In this document: positions 1-5,044 of the stretch, piece after piece | Numbering within the stretch: position 1 is the first letter of the stretch | Layout: each line of letters opens with the position of its first letter | Made by a program: the position numbers and the translations under genes | Assembly (NCBI GenBank): GCA_007124105.1 | Contig: SLFT01000100.1 | Location: 1-8,561, forward strand | Direction: 5' to 3' | Length of the DNA stretch: 8,561 bases | Source of the DNA: Candidatus Hydrogenedentota bacterium | GTDB lineage: Bacteria > Hydrogenedentota > Hydrogenedentia > Hydrogenedentales > CAITNO01 | Notes under the pieces: model-generated | Database searches by the model: none | Told to the model about the DNA's origin: nothing | Seen by the model: only the letters and a program-made list of their open reading frames with translations

Positions 1-143
1 CGTCCATCCCGTCAATACGGTTTATCGGGGGCGGCGGCGCCTGTTTAGGCCAACGAAGTATTTCAGTTGGCACGGCAACGGAAAAATATTATTCGTTTGG
101 TGACAGCGCCCATATCTTTCGCAGGGTTGTGGTAATCCCCGCG
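1..143. other. Unassigned sequence downstream of the mcsB-like gene
   Basis: No convincing reading frame or RNA gene was found here. On the minus strand, where clpC often follows mcsB, I see only a 16-codon frame and an ATG at 5-7 too close to the window edge to judge. There is no clear hairpin followed by a U-run that would end the mcsA-mcsB transcript, so the operon may continue beyond the window. Confidence 0.5.
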
Positions 144-1328
144 TCAGTTGATTGTTGTCCGGGAAAAGAGCGTCCGGAAAAGACTGGCGCGCTCTTCGGC
201 GAGCAGTTGGGCGTCGGGAGATGTGTCTCGCATGATTTGCAGATGCGCCCCCTGGCATTCGAGCAGGGTACTGTTCAGCCCAGCGCCATCAAAACCGGCC
301 ATGACCCCTTGCGCGTCGGCGAAGCGGATAAGGGACGCCAGTGTTAACGCTTCGCCCATGCCCATTTGTCGGGCGCTGCTTGCTATCCCAAGTGCGCGGC
401 CAATACTGTCAAGCATCGCGTTCCTGCGTTCGCGCATCAGGTCTCGGCGCGCCTCTTCCTCCCGCGCCACAATCTCCGACGCCGCCTGTTCCGTATGGAA
501 GATGATTTCGGCTTCAGACAATCCAAGCGTATCTTGGTTCCTGAGCAGGAAAAGATTGCCCGCGGCGCCGGCCGTCGGCGCCGCCAGTTCGCCCAGAATA
601 TCCGTGTACAAACATTGGCGCGGCGCCGGTTCCACAGTCGCGGTTAATCCATAAGACGAACCAGGCGTCTTCTCCGGCGACGCCGCGGCAGTAACGCGCG
701 GGTCGCCCAGCGACATGCCGCACAGTTGAAGACGTCGCTTGTTCATGCGTTGTTCGAGTTCGTACAACCCGTTTGTCATAACTAGTCCCGGCAGGTGTAA
801 GAGCACACTGGCTTTCAGGCCGGTTCCCACCATACGCAACGAGCGCGTGAGATATCCAAGGCGTTCGTGATAAGAGAAATCGAGGGTATTTCCCAAAGCG
901 TTGTCCGCGTCGTTTGCCATGTTCCAGGCGTCTTCCAGCTTGCCGCTCGCGGTTATTGACCGGATAACAATGTGGTCGGACGCGTTTATCATGATAGTGA
1001 AAGACTGGTCCTCCGACGCATATACGCCACGTGGGCCTGCCGCGCACAGCATTTCGTAGGTTATCAGATGCCTTTCGGCAAGAAAACGCTGGCCGACCGC
1101 ATCCATCTCGTCAATAGAATAATAGGCGCCTTTGGGGAGGGACGGTTGCTTGTTGAGCAGAGCAAGCACGCGTGTTTCCATCGCACGGCGTTCGTCGTCA
1201 ATACAACATGCCGGGAACACAAAATCACTGAGATTGCGCGCAATGGCACATTGACAGGCCACTATCGGTTCGGGCGTACCCGGCGCCAGAAGCGCCCATT
1301 TAGGCAATTGCGCTGCGAGCCGTTCCAT
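144..1328 (-). CDS. mcsB: McsB-like ATP:guanido phosphotransferase family protein, probably a catalytically inactive pseudokinase
   Basis: 394 aa, somewhat longer than typical McsB (about 350-365 aa). McsB is a protein arginine kinase that works with McsA in protein quality control. Recognisable family blocks are ARNLSDFVFP (30-39), SFTIMINASDHI (109-120), HERLGYLT (154-161), VGTGLKASVLLHLPGLVMTN (167-186), AGNLF (256-260) and the helical C-terminus with AHLQ (361-364). Against McsB as I remember it, catalytic positions are lost. The SRIRLAR arginines become CQCAIAR (25-31); NEEDHIRI becomes NASDHIVI (115-122); the SCPTN segment with the catalytic Cys becomes RSLRM (162-166); the RG.YGEGSEA loop is not recognisable before residue 256; and the C-terminal RDxxRA phosphoarginine-binding motif is absent. 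The fold therefore seems kept and the chemistry lost. ATG lies 6 nt after the mcsA stop, with an AAAGGA Shine-Dalgarno about 9 nt upstream, so the two are co-transcribed. Family assignment is strong; inactivity is inferred. Confidence 0.88.
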   Translation of the reverse strand: MERLAAQLPKWALLAPGTPEPIVACQCAIARNLSDFVFPACCIDDERRAMETRVLALLNKQPSLPKGAYYSIDEMDAVGQRFLAERHLITYEMLCAAGPRGVYASEDQSFTIMINASDHIVIRSITASGKLEDAWNMANDADNALGNTLDFSYHERLGYLTRSLRMVGTGLKASVLLHLPGLVMTNGLYELEQRMNKRRLQLCGMSLGDPRVTAAASPEKTPGSSYGLTATVEPAPRQCLYTDILGELAAPTAGAAGNLFLLRNQDTLGLSEAEIIFHTEQAASEIVAREEEARRDLMRERRNAMLDSIGRALGIASSARQMGMGEALTLASLIRFADAQGVMAGFDGAGLNSTLLECQGAHLQIMRDTSPDAQLLAEERASLFRTLFSRTTIN

Positions 1329-1334
1329 GAGCGC

Positions 1335-1859
1335 TTATCCTTTCGTCTCCAGCGACGCCGTGGCGCTCTGCGCATTGCTTTCCAACTGCGCTATCTCGTC
1401 GCGCAGGCGCGCCGCCTCTTCGTATTTTTCCGCTTTCAACATACTGCGAAGCAACAGACGTTTCGCTTGTAATTCCATAGACAGGCGCGCGCGCGCGTCG
1501 TCGCACTTGAAAGACTTGCCGCGATGGGCCAGACCCCGATGCAACGCCTCCAGCATGGATTCTATCTCCTGGCCATAAGCGGCATAGCATGACGCGCAGC
1601 CCACTTCCGCAGACTCGAATATACGGCTTAGCGATGTGCCGCAAGAGACGCATCGCGGCGTCGCATCCGGGAGTGGGCGCTTTGGATGTCGCCGTTGTGT
1701 TTTGCTCCGGGGTTTGGGGACTTCCACCGAGAAGCCCTCGGAATTACGTTGATAAGTCTGAAAGCAATCGCGGCATAGATGATGCTGTACCGCGTTGCCG
1801 TCCACAACTTCCGTAAACTTGACAGTGGCAACATTTTTCATGCACTTCTTACAGATCAT
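1335..1859 (-). CDS. mcsA: McsA-type zinc-finger protein with UvrB/UvrC motif, activator of the McsB partner
   Basis: 174 aa, about the usual McsA length. Four CxxC pairs are visible: C3/C6, C29/C32, C70/C73 and C88/C91, enough for two zinc-binding modules as in known McsA. A basic, Pro-rich linker (about 48-66) separates the pairs. A C-terminal UvrB/UvrC (UVR) helical motif lies at about 127-161, with LKAEKYEEAARLRDEI. In Firmicutes, McsA binds and activates McsB and links it to the Clp machinery and stress repressor control. The start ATG (complement of 1857-1859) is preceded by a strong GAGGTGA Shine-Dalgarno (complement of 1866-1872) 6 nt away. It is the first gene of the operon; no ctsR lies upstream. 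All Cys ligands are intact, in contrast to its degenerate partner, suggesting the complex is kept for a non-catalytic or adaptor role (inference). Confidence 0.9.
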   Translation of the reverse strand: MICKKCMKNVATVKFTEVVDGNAVQHHLCRDCFQTYQRNSEGFSVEVPKPRSKTQRRHPKRPLPDATPRCVSCGTSLSRIFESAEVGCASCYAAYGQEIESMLEALHRGLAHRGKSFKCDDARARLSMELQAKRLLLRSMLKAEKYEEAARLRDEIAQLESNAQSATASLETKG

Positions 1860-1951
1860 TCTTAGTCACCTCAATGGGTAGTATAACATGGGGCCAGCAC
1901 ATAAAGACATTTGCGGCGAAGCGCATGTTGCCACACACGTTAATCTTGCTA

Positions 1952-2001
1952 GGAGCGTGTACGGAAAGTCCAGATTGTTTCGCTACGCTCCCAAGAAACA
2001 A
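1952..2001 (-). other. Two interlocking inverted repeats upstream of mcsA (possible pseudoknot leader element)
   Basis: GGAGCGT at 1952-1958 is the exact complement of ACGCTCC at 1985-1991. A second pair, TTGTTTC at 1975-1981 and GAAACAA at 1995-2001, encloses ACGCTCC in its 13-nt loop. The two stems are therefore arranged as an H-type pseudoknot. The element lies roughly 90-140 nt upstream of the mcsA start and would be in its 5' UTR only if transcription starts beyond 2001. It could equally be a decayed dispersed repeat. Confidence 0.3.
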
Positions 2002-2061
2002 CAAGCGCATCATGTGTAGATGCAATAACATAGAAAAACTTGGACCACTTCTTAAACTGCC

Positions 2062-2141
2062 CGATTACGAGTACGAGATACGAGCACGAGCACGAAAAAC
2101 GAGGCGACGACCTTCGTACTCGTGCTCGTCAATCGTAATCG
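2062..2141. repeat. Large imperfect palindromic element with near-duplicate flanks
   Basis: The outer arms CGATTACGA (2062-2070) and TCGTAATCG (2133-2141) are exact complements. The inner arms at 2080-2095 and 2114-2129 pair over 16 positions with one mismatch, leaving a loop at 2096-2113. The arms are built from short ACGAGC/ACGAGT-like units. Outside, AAACTTGGACCA (2036-2047) and AAACTTGGGACCA (2142-2154) are direct repeats differing by one G, resembling an aged target-site duplication around an inserted palindromic element. No protein is encoded, and no U-run follows on either strand, so a terminator role is unlikely. Confidence 0.6.
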
Positions 2142-2196
2142 AAACTTGGGACCATGCCGTTTCTTTCAAGAAAAACCCCGCGCCGAGGGATAAATC

Positions 2197-2307
2197 GCTC
2201 GCAATGACAGTATTGAATGTTTCTCAATAAATCGTCGCCGCGGGAGGTCTGGGGTTCGCAATGACGATCAGCATTTTACCGTCATTGTGAGCGAAGCGAA
2301 GCAATCC
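2197..2307. repeat. REP-like cluster with CAATGAC / GTCATTG copies
   Basis: Three related units are present: GCTCGCAATGAC (2197-2208), TTCGCAATGACG (2255-2266), and an inverted one starting CGTCATTGTGAGCGAAGCG (2280-2298) and running on to AAGCAATCC at 2307. The last two can form an 8-bp perfect stem (2259-2266 with 2280-2287) around a 13-nt loop. The third unit closely resembles a dispersed element I recall from many bacterial genomes and MAGs, in which GTCATTGCGAGCGAAGCGAAGCAATC-like sequence recurs between genes. Genome-wide copy number cannot be seen here. Confidence 0.55.
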
Positions 2308-2350
2308 AAAAGGATTCACACCGTACAGTAAAGTGGTGAAGGGACGGGCT

Positions 2351-2369
2351 TTGTACACGCTCTGTGCAA
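2351..2369 (+). other. Short hairpin or operator-like palindrome
   Basis: TTGTACA (2351-2357) pairs with TGTGCAA (2363-2369) through six Watson-Crick pairs and one G-U, around the 5-nt loop CGCTC. It lies about 35 nt upstream of the first TATAAT box. It could be an operator half-site pair or an incidental hairpin; no run of T follows it. Confidence 0.25.
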
Positions 2370-2403
2370 GCAGCTCCAGAGGGCGTAACGCATGTCCAGC
2401 GCG

Positions 2404-2458
2404 TATAATCTGCAAGCGCAGTCATATAATGAAATCCTATCATGCTTCCTTGTATAAT
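2404..2458 (+). promoter_or_regulatory. Cluster of three TATAAT -10-like boxes upstream of the membrane-anchor/GMC operon
   Basis: Exact TATAAT hexamers occur at 2404-2409, 2425-2430 and 2453-2458 on the plus strand, about 185-240 nt before the ATG at 2643. None has a good TTGACA-like hexamer at 16-18 nt, so at most one is likely to be a real sigma-70-type -10 box and it would need help from an activator or UP element. This is the best promoter candidate visible for the 2643-4959 gene pair. Confidence 0.4.
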
Positions 2459-2527
2459 GCTATTGTCCGTATGACGCATTGGTTGCCGTGGCGCTTATGC
2501 CCATTTATGTGAAAAATCGCAGGCGTA

Positions 2528-2662
2528 TTGCGCCTCGGCCTGGACAGCGGTTTTTCGCTCTCGATTGTGACCTTGCTTGTGGTCGGGTTCGCTATCGAGA
2601 ATGTTGCCATAACAGCGTTGATTCGGTACGGAGGAGTTCGCCATGACATCGTCGCCATCTGA
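2528..2662 (+). CDS. Doubtful small ORF with one hydrophobic segment
   Basis: A TTG-started frame of 44 codons ends in TGA at 2660-2662, overlapping the first 20 nt of the next gene. Its product has a compact hydrophobic stretch around SIVTLLVVGFAI, followed by ENVAITALI and a basic tail with IRYGGVR, as expected of a single-span membrane peptide. No convincing Shine-Dalgarno precedes the TTG (only AGGCG a few bases away). A competing frame in the same DNA, 2497-2646 (ATG start, 49 codons), ends in a TGA overlapping the next ATG, but its product is Arg- and Cys-rich and not protein-like. The hydrophobic frame may be a tiny membrane protein, a remnant of a larger one, or chance. Confidence 0.2.
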   Translation: MRLGLDSGFSLSIVTLLVVGFAIENVAITALIRYGGVRHDIVAI

Positions 2663-3500
2663 ACTGAGCCTTGCGGAAAAAAGGTTTCGTCTGTGGATGT
2701 GGGTGAGTTTTGGCATGTATATGTTGGGGCTGCCGCTGTTTCTTCTATTGGGAAGGCAGGTTGCTGCTTTTCTGAACGGGTTGCCGCGTTCGTTGGCGCA
2801 ATTGCCTCCGTGGCCGGCGGCGGGCATGGGTATGGAAGTCTATTTCTGGCAGGTTCTGGGCGTATCGCTTATGGGCGTATTGGGTATTCTTTGTCTGTAT
2901 ATTGCCTTGGATGTACGCCGTTACGGTCACATGATCAATGCGCTGCTCTGCGCCAAATTTGTCTCGGTAGTATGTTACGCCGCGCTGTTTCTGGGAAGCG
3001 GCAATTTGGCCTATTGTGTAGCGGTGCTGACGGACGGTTCCATTTTCGCGTTGTCATGGGGCTTGTGGTTCCTGGCGTCGCCGGGCAATTCCTTGTTAGA
3101 CCCCTGGGAGAGGCGTGTACTGACCTCGGCGGGTGAAACGTTGCTGCCTCAGGGCGGCGCGTTTCCAACGGGATACACGGATGTGGCGGAGCGTTGCGTT
3201 GAAGACGCGGGCAGATTTCTGGGGGCCCAATCCCCAATGGATATCGCTGTAACGCGCCTGATGTTGCGCGCGCTTGATCTGATGCCCTTGTGCCTGCTTC
3301 GGCTTCGGCCATTCCATAAGATGCCCCTGACGGAACGGGTCGCGTTTTTTGAGCGGTTGGAACGAGCCCGGTTTGGACCGGTGCGGTTGATGACGGCGGC
3401 CATAAAACTGTATGTGCTCATTCCCTTCTTCAACCCCCCTGTATTGGAAGAAGGCATTCAAGGGAGTGAGTCTTCTTGCTCTGTGGAAAAAACAGGATGA
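2643..3500 (+). CDS. Four-helix membrane protein with C-terminal gluconate 2-dehydrogenase subunit 3-like domain
   Basis: 285 aa. Four hydrophobic segments are visible at about 17-37, 66-89, 97-118 and 121-145. Basic residues lie before the first (KRFR, 13-16) and between the second and third (DVRRYGH, 90-96), so by the positive-inside rule both ends face the cytoplasm. Residues 150-270 (from DPWERRVL through LLPQGGAFPTGY to the IPFFNPPV region) resemble the small subunit that accompanies GMC-type flavin dehydrogenases (gluconate 2-dehydrogenase subunit 3). That subunit usually assists folding or export and docks the catalytic subunit; here it seems fused to a membrane anchor. A strong GGAGG at 2630-2634 sits 8 nt before ATG. 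The stop is 13 nt before the GMC oxidoreductase gene, so they form one operon. The domain match is from pattern memory, not a search; the topology is inferred. Confidence 0.72.
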   Translation: MTSSPSELSLAEKRFRLWMWVSFGMYMLGLPLFLLLGRQVAAFLNGLPRSLAQLPPWPAAGMGMEVYFWQVLGVSLMGVLGILCLYIALDVRRYGHMINALLCAKFVSVVCYAALFLGSGNLAYCVAVLTDGSIFALSWGLWFLASPGNSLLDPWERRVLTSAGETLLPQGGAFPTGYTDVAERCVEDAGRFLGAQSPMDIAVTRLMLRALDLMPLCLLRLRPFHKMPLTERVAFFERLERARFGPVRLMTAAIKLYVLIPFFNPPVLEEGIQGSESSCSVEKTG

Positions 3501-3513
3501 CGGGAGGCCGGTT

Positions 3514-4959
3514 ATGAACACGTATACCAGTCGTGTTTTGGTGGTGGGTACGGGCGCGGGCGGCGCTGTTGCCGCGGCGCTGCTGGCGCAGGCGGGTCTG
3601 GATGTGGTGATTCTCGAGCAGGGGCGCAGCTATGAACCAGAAGACCACGCGGACGTAATCACGAGTTTTACGCGCATGTACGTAAACGGCGGGGTGACAC
3701 TGGCCCTGGGAAATCCGCCTATTCCCATACCACTGGGAAAAGCGGTGGGCGGCAGCACAGTGATAAATTCGAGCACCTGTTTTCGCCCGTCTCGCGAAAA
3801 AGTCGAGGCCTGGGACTGTCTGGACTGGGACCTCTTTCAAACCAGTCTTGTGTCGGTGGAAGAACGTATCCATGCCGTGCCCGCCGATGAATCGTTGCTG
3901 GGCGGCAATTATACGGTGTTGAAGCGGGGCTGTGACGCGCTTGGCGTACCCATCAAGCCGTTGGTGCATAACCTGGACGGTTGCAAGAAAAGCGGACGGT
4001 GCACCTTTGGTTGTCCCACGGGCGCTAAGCAGAGCATGGACCGCACTTATATTCCCGACGCTGTCGCCGCGGGCGCGCGCCTATATGCCGAGCATAAGGT
4101 GACCGGCGTACGGGACGCGGGCGAGAAACTGACCGGGGTTACAGGTATAAGTCCAGACGGCCCATTTGAAGCGCGGGCGGATGTGATAGTGCTGGCCATG
4201 GGCGCGCTTGCCACGCCGGCTTTCCTGTTGCGGCATCGTCTTGCGAACAGCTCGGGGCTGGTCGGGCGGGGACTCCGGATTCATCCCGCATCGCGTGTCG
4301 CCGCGGAATTTGACGAAATTGTGGACGGCGACCAGGGGTTGCCGCAGGGCGCTTATATTGATCACTGGCGTGAGCGCGGCATTATGCTCGAGGGCATCAG
4401 TCTGCCGCCGGGGCCGTTGCTGAGCGGGCTGCCCGGCGCGGGATTCGCGTTCAAGGAACTGGCGGCGCGCAGACGCAATATCGCTACCTTCGGCGTCATG
4501 GTCAGTGATACCGGCGCGGGACGCGTACGGCGCGGCTTCGCGGGCGCGCCCTTCACCGCCTTGTATCAGCTGACCCAGGAAGACGCGGAAAATCTGCGTT
4601 TCGCAATGGTACGTCTTGGCGAACTGTATTTTGCGGCCGGCGCCAAACGGCTGTTCACAAATGTAGCGCCCATGCCCGTTATTGCGTCCGAGGCTGAATT
4701 GCGAGAATTTGAGCGGATTCCCGTTAAGCCGGGATATTTCGAGCTGATGGCGTTTCACCCGACCGGAACTTGTCCCATGAGCGTCCAACCGAGAAATGGC
4801 GTTGTAAACAGTTTCCTCCGCACATACGACTTAACCAACGTGTATATTATGGACGGCGCCGTTATCCCTGACGCGCTTGGCGTGAACCCACAGCTGACCA
4901 TTATGGGGCTGGCCCATCGCGCCGCAACATTGCTGGCGGAGCGGCTTCAAGGCGCATAG
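3514..4959 (+). CDS. GMC-family FAD-dependent oxidoreductase (alcohol/sugar dehydrogenase-like catalytic subunit)
   Basis: 481 aa from the ATG at 3514, chosen because GGGAGG (3502-3507) lies 6 nt upstream and the FAD motif then begins at residue 8; a longer frame back to 3412 would overlap the preceding gene and has no such support. The N-terminal Rossmann motif VVGTGAGGAVAA (10-21) carries GxGxxG, with the FAD-ribose acidic residue in LEQG (34-37). GKAVGGSTVIN (75-85) is a classic GMC block. Near the C-terminus, FHPTGTCPM (414-422) supplies His415 and PDALGVNPQLTIMGLA (452-467) supplies Asn458, the usual catalytic pair. C157, C163 and C167 (C-x5-C-x3-C before PTGAK) form a compact Cys cluster that might hold an Fe-S centre as in FAD glucose dehydrogenases (inference). 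There is no signal peptide, so it should be cytoplasmic, docked to the membrane partner upstream. Substrate is unknown. Confidence 0.9.
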   Translation: MNTYTSRVLVVGTGAGGAVAAALLAQAGLDVVILEQGRSYEPEDHADVITSFTRMYVNGGVTLALGNPPIPIPLGKAVGGSTVINSSTCFRPSREKVEAWDCLDWDLFQTSLVSVEERIHAVPADESLLGGNYTVLKRGCDALGVPIKPLVHNLDGCKKSGRCTFGCPTGAKQSMDRTYIPDAVAAGARLYAEHKVTGVRDAGEKLTGVTGISPDGPFEARADVIVLAMGALATPAFLLRHRLANSSGLVGRGLRIHPASRVAAEFDEIVDGDQGLPQGAYIDHWRERGIMLEGISLPPGPLLSGLPGAGFAFKELAARRRNIATFGVMVSDTGAGRVRRGFAGAPFTALYQLTQEDAENLRFAMVRLGELYFAAGAKRLFTNVAPMPVIASEAELREFERIPVKPGYFELMAFHPTGTCPMSVQPRNGVVNSFLRTYDLTNVYIMDGAVIPDALGVNPQLTIMGLAHRAATLLAERLQGA

Positions 4960-5009
4960 CATCGCAGCGCGCCCATGGCGCCGTAAACCTGTCAGCAAAA
5001 TAGATATAT

Positions 5010-5038
5010 TTGTAAATTACCGTGATGTAAAGTACAAT
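5010..5038 (+). promoter_or_regulatory. Promoter directly abutting the hydrogenase-kinase start codon (leaderless candidate)
   Basis: TTGTAA (5010-5015) and TACAAT (5033-5038) are separated by 17 nt, a good sigma-70-type arrangement. The -10 box ends 6 nt before the ATG at 5045, so transcription would begin at or next to the start codon. No Shine-Dalgarno-like sequence precedes that ATG, which fits leaderless translation. The spacer region also holds GTAAATTAC (5012-5020, palindromic around the central A) and a direct repeat of TGTAAA at 5011-5016 and 5026-5031, possible regulator contacts. Confidence 0.5.
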
Positions 5039-5044
5039 AAGCGT

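Larger units (their letters stand above)
1860..2642. other. Long repeat-rich intergenic region between divergent operons
   Basis: About 780 bases without a convincing gene, visibly more AT-rich than the flanking genes. The individual elements are listed separately: inverted repeats at 1952-2001, a palindromic repeat at 2062-2141, REP-like copies at 2197-2307, a short hairpin at 2351-2369, and three TATAAT boxes at 2404-2458. Both divergent promoters must lie here. For the mcsA side, a TATACT hexamer (complement of 1880-1885) is a possible -10 box, but no good -35 match accompanies it. I see no CIRCE (HrcA) element and no CtsR-type heptamer repeat, although mcsA operons in Firmicutes are heat-shock regulated. 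Confidence 0.6.

Noticed and set aside
514..1047. Long overlapping frames on both strands within the mcsB-like gene
   Set aside because: Their products lack family motifs and are Arg/Cys-rich; they are explained by the GC-rich codon pattern of the real gene.
1860..2642. CIRCE or CtsR operator in front of mcsA
   Set aside because: No TTAGCACTC/GAGTGCTAA pair and no tandem heptamer repeat of the CtsR type was found.
3412..3513. Upstream extension of the GMC oxidoreductase start to 3412
   Set aside because: It would overlap the preceding gene by about 90 nt, whereas the ATG at 3514 has a GGGAGG 6 nt upstream and puts the FAD motif at the normal distance.
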